DNA of 42,418 nt from Chitinophagaceae bacterium (GTDB taxonomy: Bacteria > Bacteroidota > Bacteroidia > Chitinophagales > Chitinophagaceae): contig SEAD01000028.1 of the NCBI GenBank assembly GCA_004173355.1, forward strand, positions 1 to 42,418. The letters run 5' to 3'. Each line of letters starts with the position of its first letter. Position 1 is the stretch's first letter. The position numbers and the translations under genes are program-made. Below, in pieces: positions 1-8,645 of the stretch. A model generated the notes under the pieces. That model did no database searches and was not told the DNA's origin. It saw only the letters and a program-made list of their open reading frames with translations.

Positions 1-65
1 TCCTGCGCGCTGACAGTACCGGTAAACAGGGTCAGCCCCAGGAGAACGGCTAAAATCTTTCTCAT
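1..65 (-). CDS. 5' end of a gene for an exported protein (partial)
   Basis: Only the first 21 codons and part of the next lie in the window; the rest is beyond base 1. The translation begins MRKILAVLLGLTLFTGTVSAQ, a textbook signal peptide: a short basic start, a hydrophobic core and a small-x-small cleavage site ending in SAQ, as is usual in Bacteroidota. The mature protein and its function cannot be judged. The ATG at 63-65 is supported by a -7 element (TATTTTTG) about 30 bases upstream. Confidence 0.75.
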   Translation of the reverse strand, partial: MRKILAVLLGLTLFTGTVSAQ

Positions 66-94
66 ACTCAGATTGTTTGGTTTGTTAGACGGCA

Positions 95-102
95 CAAAAA
101 TA
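95..102 (-). promoter_or_regulatory. Bacteroidota -7 promoter element TATTTTTG
   Basis: On the minus strand the bases read TATTTTTG, matching the Bacteroidota TAnnTTTG element. The ATG of the exported protein follows after 29 bases, giving a short 5' UTR. A palindrome at 121-137 covers the position expected for the -33 element. Confidence 0.6.
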
Positions 103-120
103 ACGGTCCGGGGTAATATG

Positions 121-137
121 GGGAAATTCAATTTCCC
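121..137. promoter_or_regulatory. Palindrome GGGAAATT-C-AATTTCCC, candidate operator
   Basis: Perfect 8-base inverted repeat around a single central base. Its centre lies about 37 bases upstream of the start site predicted from the TATTTTTG element at 95-102, so a bound protein would overlap the -33 region. Followed as RNA it could form only a short hairpin with no U-tract, so an operator is more likely than a terminator. The binding protein is unknown. Confidence 0.4.
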
Positions 138-208
138 ACCATTAAACCCCATTCCGGCCATCATCAATCCTTCGCATTTGAACGGCCGCTGTATTTTTCC
201 TTCATTGA

Positions 209-1918
209 TTATTTGCGCGCGAAATAGCGCTGCCGGAGGATCCGGTCTTCCCCATAGATATCGTCGAAGAAAACCAGCTTCCCGTTTTTCCCCTCGCAGG
301 TAAAATAACGGATATAGACCGGCATCTTCTGCCTTACGCGGATACTGTGTTTTTCCTTACGCTCCAGCCATGCTGACATGGAATCCTCAGTTGGTGAAGC
401 TTTGATCTGCTCCTCTTCATTCTCCCCATCCTGCCCGTTGTCCCAGCGTACAAGCTGGTAGGCAAGATCCTTCCACTGCTGCACGCGTACACACCCGTGC
501 GATAACGAACGCATCGCCTGGGCAAACAGGTACCGCTGGTTTGTATCGTGGAGGTACACGGCAAACTTGTTGGGGAAATTGAATTTCAGGATGCCAAGCG
601 CATTATCATCACCACTGCCCTGGACCACACGATAGGGTATTCCTTTTTTATACTTCGACCAGTCCACTTCATACGGGTCCACTTCATCCCCGTTGCCGTC
701 AATCAGGCTGAATCCCTTTTTGGCAAAATAACCGGGACTCTTTTTCGCCGCAGGCAGGATTTCCTTTTCAATGATGCTGCTGGGAATGGTCCACTGCGGG
801 AAGGTGACCAGGTCAGAAAGATTACTGTTCAGCAACGGCGTCCGCGTCTGCGGCTTGCCACAGATGATTTTTGAATAAATTTTTACCGAATCACGGTCCC
901 TGAGCTGCATGTAATAACCCGGAAGGTTTACCCATATATAACGCTCAGGCATCGTCTCGGGTAATAATTTGTACCGGTCCATGGTAATGGCTGCACTGAC
1001 AAACCGGTCGTGGTCGGTCAGGTTGAGCGAACGCAATGTGCCGGAACCGGCCTGGCCATCCACCCCGATTCCAATGTCTTTCTGGAAAGCTTTCACTGCA
1101 TCGGCAACCTGTGCCGAATCGGCCATAACCGTATCCGTTGCCAGGTAACCTCCCTCGTAAAGCCGCTTCTGGAGCGCTACACGGAAGGCTGCAGGATTCT
1201 CTTTCATCGGGGGCACCTTCGTGTACTCTTTATCATTCGAATGCTCGAGGAATGCCGCAAGTGAAGCCTTGATCGCTTGGTAACCCTGATGTTTTGGTTC
1301 GAGGGCGCTCATCAGCGCCGTAATGTTATTGCGAAGACGGAACTCAGTGAGTTTCGCGGAATAGGTTTCATCTGTAACAACCGAGTCGCGCCGAAGCGAT
1401 ACGCTGTCATTGGGCAGCCGGCCAAGTTTGATGTCCTTTACGAGGTGGAGGAATGCATCGGTCATCAGGATATCCACCCGGCTCCACAACGCTGCATCCT
1501 TGCTGTCGGTTTTACCGGCAGTATCTTTTGCGATACGGTCATGGATCGCATTGATAAAAGTGGAATGGTAATCATCGGGGAAAAGACCAAAGAGCCTGGA
1601 AGACTTTATAAACGACACCAGCGAATCGGATCCCGTTTTCCAGCTGGCCATCTCGCTCCAGAGGGGTTTGAAATCTTCTTTACCATACAGGCTGCTGACC
1701 AGCGCGGGGTTGGACAGGAAAATCGAATCGCCGATATTCCCGTTATGCCCTCCGGCATAATCAAGCTCCCTGCGGATGTTCTTTACCGTTTTTTCGCTGA
1801 GTTCCTCGGGCGTGACGGCAATATCCTTTTCAACAGGTTTCTGTTCACTGTTGCAGGCTGCCATGACCAGTGTAATCACCGGGAGGAGGATGGCTTGAAT
1901 CGATGGTGTGCGTAACAT
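209..1918 (-). CDS. L,D-transpeptidase (YcbB/LdtD type), lipoprotein
   Basis: A cell-wall cross-linking enzyme of 569 residues. The N-terminus is a lipoprotein signal with lipobox VMAAC (Cys22), so the protein should be membrane-anchored and face the periplasm. An N-terminal scaffold region is followed by a peptidoglycan-binding-like segment (AVKAFQKDIGIGVDG, about residues 272-290) and the YkuD catalytic domain, with the signature SHGCVRV and catalytic Cys near residue 476. This order and length fit the YcbB family, which makes 3-3 cross-links between meso-DAP residues. The gene starts 62 bases after aroC on the same strand, with only a weak hairpin between, so it may be read through from the aromatic operon. 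It starts at an ATG. Confidence 0.9.
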   Translation of the reverse strand: MLRTPSIQAILLPVITLVMAACNSEQKPVEKDIAVTPEELSEKTVKNIRRELDYAGGHNGNIGDSIFLSNPALVSSLYGKEDFKPLWSEMASWKTGSDSLVSFIKSSRLFGLFPDDYHSTFINAIHDRIAKDTAGKTDSKDAALWSRVDILMTDAFLHLVKDIKLGRLPNDSVSLRRDSVVTDETYSAKLTEFRLRNNITALMSALEPKHQGYQAIKASLAAFLEHSNDKEYTKVPPMKENPAAFRVALQKRLYEGGYLATDTVMADSAQVADAVKAFQKDIGIGVDGQAGSGTLRSLNLTDHDRFVSAAITMDRYKLLPETMPERYIWVNLPGYYMQLRDRDSVKIYSKIICGKPQTRTPLLNSNLSDLVTFPQWTIPSSIIEKEILPAAKKSPGYFAKKGFSLIDGNGDEVDPYEVDWSKYKKGIPYRVVQGSGDDNALGILKFNFPNKFAVYLHDTNQRYLFAQAMRSLSHGCVRVQQWKDLAYQLVRWDNGQDGENEEEQIKASPTEDSMSAWLERKEKHSIRVRQKMPVYIRYFTCEGKNGKLVFFDDIYGEDRILRQRYFARK

Positions 1919-1948
1919 AGGTAGTGATGGTATACTGTCAAATTAATG

Positions 1949-1982
1949 AAAGCCAGCTACAAAACGGAAAAGGCCTGGCTTT
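1949..1982 (-). terminator. Weak hairpin overlapping the aroC stop codon
   Basis: On the minus strand AAAGCCAG and CTGGCTTT form an 8-bp stem with an 18-base loop, starting at the end of the aroC reading frame. It is followed by CATTAATTT rather than a true U-tract. It may lower read-through from aroC into the L,D-transpeptidase gene, or protect a 3' end; it is not a convincing terminator. Confidence 0.3.
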
Positions 1983-2973
1983 ATTTTACGGGCACCAGGG
2001 TCCGTGACACCAGCAGCAGGTCGGCCAGCGCAATGGCCGTTGCCGCTTCCAGGATAACCGGCGCACGCAAAGCCACGCAGAGGTCATGTCTTCCCTTCAC
2101 GGAAAAATCCTCCATCTCCCCCGTCTCCCAGTTCAGGCTGTTCTGCGGCTTCGGGGTAGATGCGGTCGGCTTGATCGCAATGCGGAACACCAGTTCATTA
2201 CCATTGCTGATACCCCCCACCACCCCACCTGCATGGTTGGTCCGGGTTTTACCATCCATGTTTTCTATGGCATCATTGTGTTGTGAGCCATACATCCTGG
2301 CGGCCGCAAACCCTGATCCGAACTCAATTCCCTTCACGGCAGGTATGGCAAATACGATATGGGCAAGCTGCGATTCCACCGAATCAAAAAATGGTTCGCC
2401 CAAACCGACCGGTACATTTTTCACCCGGCATTCAACCAGGCCGCCAACTGAATCCTTTGCCTCGATGGCTTTCTGTAAACCACGTTCGAGGTCAGCATCA
2501 CCGCCGATCTCGGTCACTTCAGCACTGAACAGCATCGGGCTGAGTATTTTTTTGGCGATGGCGCCGGCGGCAACCAGCCCGGTGGTCAGTCTCGCACTGA
2601 AATGCCCCCCACCGCGGTAGTCCTCAAAGCCGCCATATTTCTGGTGGGCCACCATATCGGCATGACCGGGTCGGGGGAAACTGCGCTGCTTGTCGTAATC
2701 AGCACTGCGGGTATTATTGTTTTCGAAAAATATCATGATCGGCGCACCGGTGGTATGGCCATTGAATACACCGCTTTTGAAAAACGGGTAATCGGCCTCC
2801 TGCCGCGGTGTGGTGCCCTTCTGTTTGCCTCCCTTCCTTCGCTCCAGGTCGGGCAGCAGGTCTTCTGCACTGAGGGGTAATCCCGCGGGACAGCCATCGA
2901 TCACAATACCAACCGACTCCCCATGGGATTCACCAAAGATGCTTACGCGGAATAAACGCCCGAAACTGTTCAT
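1981..2973 (-). CDS. aroC: Chorismate synthase
   Basis: Last step of the shikimate pathway: EPSP to chorismate, using reduced FMN. The family motifs are plain: FGESHGESVG near the start, RPGHAD around residue 100, a GGGHFSAR segment and GRHDLCVALRAP near the C-terminus. At 330 residues it is shorter than most chorismate synthases (about 350-390); the central stretch before DSVGGLVE looks compact, while the ends appear intact. The ATG overlaps the last bases of aroA (ATGA), which suggests translational coupling. It is the last shikimate gene in the operon. Confidence 0.95.
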   Translation of the reverse strand: MNSFGRLFRVSIFGESHGESVGIVIDGCPAGLPLSAEDLLPDLERRKGGKQKGTTPRQEADYPFFKSGVFNGHTTGAPIMIFFENNNTRSADYDKQRSFPRPGHADMVAHQKYGGFEDYRGGGHFSARLTTGLVAAGAIAKKILSPMLFSAEVTEIGGDADLERGLQKAIEAKDSVGGLVECRVKNVPVGLGEPFFDSVESQLAHIVFAIPAVKGIEFGSGFAAARMYGSQHNDAIENMDGKTRTNHAGGVVGGISNGNELVFRIAIKPTASTPKPQNSLNWETGEMEDFSVKGRHDLCVALRAPVILEAATAIALADLLLVSRTLVPVK

Positions 2974-4280
2974 ATTAATTTGATCTTGGTATCTGAATCC
3001 AGCTTAACACCCATCTGCCCGAGGTCACGGTAAAAATCCGGATAGGATTTCGCCACCGCCTCGGCATCATCGATCACCATCTCACTGTCGGCTTTCAGCC
3101 CGGCAATGGCACAGGCCATAGCTATCCGGTGGTCGTGGTGTGATTCCACATCGGCACCCTTCACCTGTCTACCGGGTGTGATAGTCATGATATCACCCTC
3201 CAGTTCTATATCCACACCCATCTTGTCAAACTCCTCCTGCAGGGTCAGCGCGCGGTTGCTCTCCTTGTGTTCCAGTCTTGATACACCCTTGATGGTGGTT
3301 ACCCCGGCACAATAGGCGGCCAGTGCCACGAGCGGGGGAAAAAGATCGGGACAATCAGTGGCATCAAAGTAAAAGCCTTTCAGTCCGCCGGGCACCAGGT
3401 GGATGCCTTTTGCATCGGTGGCAATTCCCGCATTGGCTGACATCAGCGCATCAAGGATGCGGCGATCAGCCTGCGTGGATGCCAGGTCAAGCCCGCGTAC
3501 GGTGAGCGGACCTGCGATCGCCCCTGCAACGAGCAGGAAGGACGCACCACTCCAGTCACCCTCCACGGTATACACGACCTGCTCCTGGTGCTGCTGCGGA
3601 TGGCCGGTCTTGAAGGTGAACTCGCGATAATCGTTATTCACGGGCACCTGCAATCCAAACCGCCCCATCACATCCAGGGTGAGATCGATATAAGGTTTGC
3701 TGGTAAGCGAATCCACCGAGATGGTGATATTGGGTTTGCCTTCCACCTCCGATTCAGACGCTGATGCATAAGCCAGCAGCAGGCCGGTGAGGAACTGCGA
3801 ACTCAGTGAGCCATCCACCCGGATATCCTGTGGTTGTAATGGTCCCCTGATCTGCAATGGCAGTTTGTTTTCATTACTCTGGATTTCTACCCCCAGCTGG
3901 GGAAATACCAGGTCGAAGAAATGCATGGGCCGGTTAACCAGTGAACCTTCCCCGGTCACAATGATCCTGGAGGATGCAAGTGCAGCCAGTGGGGTGAACA
4001 TCCGGATACTCAGACCACTTTCACCACAGAAGATTTCTTCTGCCACGGGTGATACCCCATTGCCCTGTACGATATAATCCCCGTTGTCTTCCGTAACGGT
4101 GGCCCCGAGGTCCTGCATGATCTGCAGGGCAGCCTTGTCGTCGTTACTGTGACCGGGATTCTGTATAACGGTTTTGCCCTTCCGGAGAAGTGCAGCCGCA
4201 CATGCACGCTGCATCGAGCTTTTGGAAGCGGGCGCCTGTATGGGTCCTTTCAGCGATGAAGGATAGATAGTTACTTTCAT
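2970..4280 (-). CDS. aroA: 3-phosphoshikimate 1-carboxyvinyltransferase (EPSP synthase)
   Basis: Joins phosphoenolpyruvate to shikimate 3-phosphate. The 436 residues begin with the substrate-binding stretch ASKSSMQRACAAALL, then NPGHSNDDKAAL, the GESGLSIRMFTPLAAL loop around residue 85, and the C-terminal HHDHRIAMACAIAGL motif. The length is normal for the family. It lies 20 bases after aroB and overlaps aroC by four bases, so the three genes are almost certainly one transcript. Confidence 0.95.
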   Translation of the reverse strand: MKVTIYPSSLKGPIQAPASKSSMQRACAAALLRKGKTVIQNPGHSNDDKAALQIMQDLGATVTEDNGDYIVQGNGVSPVAEEIFCGESGLSIRMFTPLAALASSRIIVTGEGSLVNRPMHFFDLVFPQLGVEIQSNENKLPLQIRGPLQPQDIRVDGSLSSQFLTGLLLAYASASESEVEGKPNITISVDSLTSKPYIDLTLDVMGRFGLQVPVNNDYREFTFKTGHPQQHQEQVVYTVEGDWSGASFLLVAGAIAGPLTVRGLDLASTQADRRILDALMSANAGIATDAKGIHLVPGGLKGFYFDATDCPDLFPPLVALAAYCAGVTTIKGVSRLEHKESNRALTLQEEFDKMGVDIELEGDIMTITPGRQVKGADVESHHDHRIAMACAIAGLKADSEMVIDDAEAVAKSYPDFYRDLGQMGVKLDSDTKIKLI

Positions 4281-4300
4281 GATTTGTATATCAGCTTGGT

Positions 4301-5323
4301 TTAGTCCAGCTGCCGGATCATCCTGCCTAATTGTTTCAGTGGGATAGCTTTGACCACCCCCTTGCCGATCCGGCTGAGCAGGACATAATTCATTTCTTTC
4401 CTGTCCCGTTTTTTATCCATGGTCATCACTTCCGTGACGCGGTCGCGGTCAAACGCAGCGTAGGTGGGCAGTCCATACTGACCCAGCAATGCGGTCACCT
4501 TCGCGGTATGTTTAAATCCGGTGAGCTGCTCTGACAGCTGGCAGGCGGCAGTCATCCCGATAGAGATGGCTTCCCCGTGGGATAATTCATATTGTGTTTC
4601 TACAGCATGACCCAGCGTATGGCCAAAATTGAGCAGGCGCCTGTCGCCTTTTTCAAACTCATCGCCCTGTACCACTTTCGTTTTGATCAGTGTATTGCGC
4701 CTGATCAGGGCAGAGACCAGTTTTTTATCGCGTCGGTAATCTGCCACCGTATGTTTTTCCAGCTCACGGAACATGGCGGCATCGGTGATGCAGGCATGTT
4801 TGATTACTTCCGCAAACCCGTTTACCCATTCATGGTCGGGCAGGCTGGCAAGCAGTGAATAATCATGGAGGATAAAGGATGGCTGGCGAATGGTACCAAC
4901 CATATTTTTATAATCACCAAGATCAACACCGTTTTTGCCGCCGATGGAAGCATCCACGAGACCGAGGATACTGGTGGGTACAAAGCCGAACTTCAGTCCG
5001 CGCATATACACCGATGCAGTATACCCCGTAATATCGGTGACCACCCCGCCGCCCACACCTACGAGTGTGGTCTGCCGGTCTGCCTGCATCTCCACCAGCT
5101 GTTCGATGATTTCGCTCACCGTATCCTGCACCTTGTGTTCCTCCCCCGGTTTCAGCACGATTGTATTGTAACCGCGGAACTTGTCCGGATGTGCATCAAA
5201 AAGATGCTCATCGGTGATGATAACCGAAGAAGCGGGCCGGGCAATTTTTTTCAGGTGCGACATCGATGCGCCGAAATAAAACTGCGTGGAGCTTACCGAG
5301 AACTTTACCGTTTTTAATTCCAT
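4301..5323 (-). CDS. aroB: 3-dehydroquinate synthase
   Basis: Converts DAHP to 3-dehydroquinate using NAD and a metal ion. The NAD-binding GVGGGVVTDITGYTAS segment, the FVPTSILGLVDASIGGKNG active-site stretch, and the metal ligands in GFAEVIKHAC, NFGHTLGHAVE and SHGEAIS are all present. At 340 residues it is slightly short but complete. It sits 23 bases downstream of the DAHP synthase gene, which supplies its substrate. Confidence 0.95.
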   Translation of the reverse strand: MELKTVKFSVSSTQFYFGASMSHLKKIARPASSVIITDEHLFDAHPDKFRGYNTIVLKPGEEHKVQDTVSEIIEQLVEMQADRQTTLVGVGGGVVTDITGYTASVYMRGLKFGFVPTSILGLVDASIGGKNGVDLGDYKNMVGTIRQPSFILHDYSLLASLPDHEWVNGFAEVIKHACITDAAMFRELEKHTVADYRRDKKLVSALIRRNTLIKTKVVQGDEFEKGDRRLLNFGHTLGHAVETQYELSHGEAISIGMTAACQLSEQLTGFKHTAKVTALLGQYGLPTYAAFDRDRVTEVMTMDKKRDRKEMNYVLLSRIGKGVVKAIPLKQLGRMIRQLD

Positions 5324-5346
5324 CGCTCAGGTATCCGGGCCTTTGA

Positions 5347-6435
5347 TCAGGCGTCAAGGACTTTTTTCTGGTGATTGATACTTTCCATGTGCACCGCATC
5401 AAAATACTTCGTGATGAACTCTTTGCTCAGGCCATTTTTTTCGCCTTTGGCAAATGCCTTCTCGATGATTTCATTCCAGCGGTTGGTCTGCAGGATAGTA
5501 ATATTGTTTTCTTTTTTATAGGTACCGATCTCTTCAGCGATTTTCATCCGGCGGCTGAGGATCTGCATCAGTTCGTCATCGAGATGGTTGATCTGCTGGC
5601 GGAGTTTTTCCAGTGCGGCATGGTACTCTTCGGAATTCACATCTTCCTTCCTCCAGATAATCGCATCCAGCATCTCTGCCAGTTTTTCGGGTGTGATCTG
5701 CTGTTTGGCATCGCTCCAGGCATTGTCCGGATCAATATGGCTTTCGATCATCAGTCCGTCGTAATCCAGATCCACCGCACGTTGCATCACTTCCATCAGG
5801 ATATCCCGGCGTCCGCAGATATGGGACGGGTCATTGATGATCGGGAGATTGGGGTGTTTCAGTTTCATGTCGATTGCAAGGTGCCACATCGGCGCGTTGC
5901 GGTATTCGGTGTTACCGTAGGAAGAGAAGCCCCGGTGGATCAGTCCAATGTTTTTGATACCGGCCCTTGCCACACGTTCAACCGCCCCGGTCCAGAGTTC
6001 GAGATCAGGGTTGATCGGGTTTTTAATCATTACCGGTACGTCAACACCGCGGAGGGCGTCGGCTACTTCCTGCACACTGAAAGGGTTCACAGTGGTGCGG
6101 GCACCGATCCAGAGAACATCCACGTCAAACGTCAGTGCATCCTGTACCTGTTTGCCCGTGGCTACTTCTACCGTGGTTGGCAGTCCGGTCAGTTGTTTTG
6201 CACGTTGCAGCCAGGGAAGACCTTTGGCACCGATTCCTTCAAACATCCCGGGTTTGGTGCGGGGTTTCCAGATACCTGCACGGAGCATATCGACCTTGCC
6301 GGTTGCGGCAAGCCGCTGCGCGGTGCTTACAAGCTGTTCTTCGGTTTCAGCACTGCAGGGACCGCTGATGATGAGCGGTTTTTTGTTCCATGCCTTTTGT
6401 ACAGGACTGGCCACTGTTTGTTCTTCTGTTTGCAT
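5347..6435 (-). CDS. Bifunctional DAHP synthase / chorismate mutase
   Basis: Two enzymes in one 362-residue chain. Residues of about 15-255 are a type I-beta (KDOPS-like) DAHP synthase, with ISGPCSAET, LRAGIWKPRTKPGMFEG, WIGARTTVNPF, VMIKNPINPD, LIHRGFSSYG and NDPSHICGRRD. Residues of about 265-362 are an AroQ-fold chorismate mutase (LRQQINHLDDELMQILSRRMKIAEEIGTYKK). This C-terminal fusion is established in Bacteroidota such as Porphyromonas, where the mutase domain also mediates feedback control of the synthase. It therefore catalyses both the entry step and the chorismate-to-prephenate branch step, and lies next to tyrA and upstream of aroB. The ATG start gives the normal N-terminus. Confidence 0.93.
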   Translation of the reverse strand: MQTEEQTVASPVQKAWNKKPLIISGPCSAETEEQLVSTAQRLAATGKVDMLRAGIWKPRTKPGMFEGIGAKGLPWLQRAKQLTGLPTTVEVATGKQVQDALTFDVDVLWIGARTTVNPFSVQEVADALRGVDVPVMIKNPINPDLELWTGAVERVARAGIKNIGLIHRGFSSYGNTEYRNAPMWHLAIDMKLKHPNLPIINDPSHICGRRDILMEVMQRAVDLDYDGLMIESHIDPDNAWSDAKQQITPEKLAEMLDAIIWRKEDVNSEEYHAALEKLRQQINHLDDELMQILSRRMKIAEEIGTYKKENNITILQTNRWNEIIEKAFAKGEKNGLSKEFITKYFDAVHMESINHQKKVLDA

Positions 6436-6490
6436 ATTGAGGTTGTTTGTAAAGTTATTGAATATGCGGCCATGCTGCGGCCGTTGCTGA

Positions 6491-7411
6491 TTATTTAATG
6501 ATGCGGTTTATACGGTTGGCGTCTTTCATGAGTGTTTCGAGGAAAGCTTCATCATTTTCCTCGATACTTTTCTGGAAACGGGTAAGCTGAGCGATATGTT
6601 CCTTGAGCACATCCAGCACATTGTCCCGGTTCTGCAGGAAGATGGGGGTCCACATAGCCGGACTGCTTTTGGCCAGCCGCACGGTGCTTTCAAAACCTGC
6701 GGAAGCCAGTTCGAATATGGCCTGGTCTTCTTTTTCCTTCTGCAGCACGGTGTTGGCCAGCGCAAAGGAAGTGATATGGGAAATATGGCTGATATATGCG
6801 GTGTGCAGGTCATGCGCACGGGCTTCCATTTCCAGTATCCTCATCCCGATCTTTTCATATGCGGACCGGGTCCATGCCACTGCATCGGGATCCGATTCAA
6901 ACGCGTTGCAGAGGATGACAGCCTTGTTTTCATAAGCATGCCGGACGGCAGCCTTTGGTCCGCTGTACTCCGTACCCCACATCGGGTGTGTGGCCACATA
7001 GCGCCCGCGCCGGGGATGGTCTTTCACGGCCTCGATGAGTTTGTTTTTGGTGGATCCCATATCGATCACGATCTGTTTGTCCACCTGGTCGAGGATGGAC
7101 GGGAGCAGTTCGAGCAGCTTGTCAACCGGGATGGCGAGTACAATCACGTCAGACACACGGATGGCTTCTTCCAGTGGCATGACTTCATCCACCAGTTCAA
7201 GTTCGAGTGCCTCCCGCAGGTGAGCTGCATTTGCATCAACACCGATCAGCCGGGAGGAAATCTTTTTCTCGTGGAGGCGGATGGCAAGGGAACCTCCGAT
7301 CAGACCGACCCCGACTATACACACCACCTTCCGCTCCGGCAGGGAAGTCACCGCCGCAGGGCTGTCCCTGAAGGAAGGATCACGCAGTTTATTTACCAGC
7401 ACCATGGTCAT
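6491..7411 (-). CDS. tyrA: Prephenate dehydrogenase
   Basis: Oxidises prephenate to 4-hydroxyphenylpyruvate for tyrosine synthesis. A Rossmann motif, VCIVGVGLIGGSLA, is followed by an all-helical dimerisation half. The family signature THPMWGTEYSGPKAA and the helical segment HDLHTAYISHISHITSFALANTV are both visible. The 306 residues match a stand-alone TyrA without mutase or ACT domain. The ATG overlaps the aminotransferase stop by four bases; a second in-frame ATG two codons later (7405) is equally possible. Confidence 0.92.
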   Translation of the reverse strand: MTMVLVNKLRDPSFRDSPAAVTSLPERKVVCIVGVGLIGGSLAIRLHEKKISSRLIGVDANAAHLREALELELVDEVMPLEEAIRVSDVIVLAIPVDKLLELLPSILDQVDKQIVIDMGSTKNKLIEAVKDHPRRGRYVATHPMWGTEYSGPKAAVRHAYENKAVILCNAFESDPDAVAWTRSAYEKIGMRILEMEARAHDLHTAYISHISHITSFALANTVLQKEKEDQAIFELASAGFESTVRLAKSSPAMWTPIFLQNRDNVLDVLKEHIAQLTRFQKSIEENDEAFLETLMKDANRINRIIK

Positions 7412-8598
7412 AATGTCGTTGTTTGTAGTGAAAGCGCAGTTGAGCTGGCCAGCATGCTGCCGATCCGGGAAATGGCTTCCTCGAAACGCTGCACCGGCGC
7501 ACAGAGGCTCACCCGGATATATTTTTTACCCGCATCCCCGAAAATACCACCGGGCGTGAGAAACACGCCGGCTTTGTACAACACTTCATCACTCAGCACA
7601 TATCCGTCCTTATATTCCGGCGGGATTGCGGCCCACACAAAAAGCCCTGCCTGGTCTGCCGAATACCGGCATCCAAGGAGGTCAAGCAGTTCATACACTT
7701 TCTCCCTGCGTCCACGGTAGATCGCATTAAGTTCATCATGCCACTCGCGGCCAAGCTGCAACGCCTTTGCCGCAGCGAGCTGCAGGGGCAGGAACATCCC
7801 GCTGTCCATATTGCTCTTGAAACGGATCACTTCATTGATGCGGTTGGCCGCGCCACATAACATCCCGATCCTCCATCCCGCCATATTATGGCTTTTGCTG
7901 AGTGAGTTCAGTTCGAGTACATGGTCTTTCGCACCATCTACCGAAAGCATGCTCTTTGGCTGTTCGTTCAGGATGAAACTATAAGGATTATCATGCACCA
8001 GCAGGATATTGTGTTTTTTCGCGAACGCCACCAGTTTGACAAACAAACCATCCGACGGTAATTTGCCTGTTGGCATCTGCGGGTAGTTGACAAACATGAG
8101 CTTTACCTTCTTCATCTTTTTATCGAGTTTGGTAAAGGCCGGCTCATAATTATTTTTCTCCGTGAGTTTGTAGGGTACAGGTTTCCCGCCAGCCAGTTTC
8201 ACCGCACTGGTATAGGTGGGATATCCCGGATCCGGTACCAGCACCCGGTCTCCCGGGTTGAGGTAGGTCATGCAGATATGCATGATGCCTTCCTTGCTGC
8301 CCAGCAATGGCAGGATCTCGGTAGCCGGATCGAGTGATACACTGTACCATCGGCGGTACCAGTCACTGACGGCACCACGGAGTACAGGCGAACCCTTGTA
8401 CGACTGGTAGGCATGCGTGGTGGGTTTCGATGCCTCATCCTGCAGCACACGGATCACTTCCGGATGCGGGGCGAGGTCGGGACTGCCGATCCCGAGGTTG
8501 ATAATTTTTTTACCGGCATTGTTCAGCGTTTCAATCTCCCGCAGTTTCTGCGAAAAATAATATTCCCCAATGCCATCCAGTCTTTTTGCCGTATCCAT
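7408..8598 (-). CDS. PLP-dependent class I/II aminotransferase, probably the aromatic transaminase
   Basis: A fold-type I aminotransferase of 396 residues. The PLP lysine is in NSLSKSHNMAGWRIGM, with the upstream cofactor residues in LLGSKEGI and FVNYPQMPTG. It is closest to the LL-diaminopimelate/aspartate/aromatic aminotransferase group. Its place between pheA and tyrA suggests it transaminates phenylpyruvate and 4-hydroxyphenylpyruvate to Phe and Tyr; that role is inferred from context. It starts with ATG, 47 bases after pheA. Confidence 0.85.
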   Translation of the reverse strand: MDTAKRLDGIGEYYFSQKLREIETLNNAGKKIINLGIGSPDLAPHPEVIRVLQDEASKPTTHAYQSYKGSPVLRGAVSDWYRRWYSVSLDPATEILPLLGSKEGIMHICMTYLNPGDRVLVPDPGYPTYTSAVKLAGGKPVPYKLTEKNNYEPAFTKLDKKMKKVKLMFVNYPQMPTGKLPSDGLFVKLVAFAKKHNILLVHDNPYSFILNEQPKSMLSVDGAKDHVLELNSLSKSHNMAGWRIGMLCGAANRINEVIRFKSNMDSGMFLPLQLAAAKALQLGREWHDELNAIYRGRREKVYELLDLLGCRYSADQAGLFVWAAIPPEYKDGYVLSDEVLYKAGVFLTPGGIFGDAGKKYIRVSLCAPVQRFEEAISRIGSMLASSTALSLQTTTL

Positions 8599-8645
8599 AT
8601 ACTGTCCATTTATCGGTTTGCCGCATCACTGCAGCGATATAAATT

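Noticed and set aside
5371-7720. Long reading frames on the plus strand opposite tyrA and the DAHP synthase gene
   Set aside because: They lie exactly antisense to well-recognised enzymes and have no domain, promoter or start context of their own.
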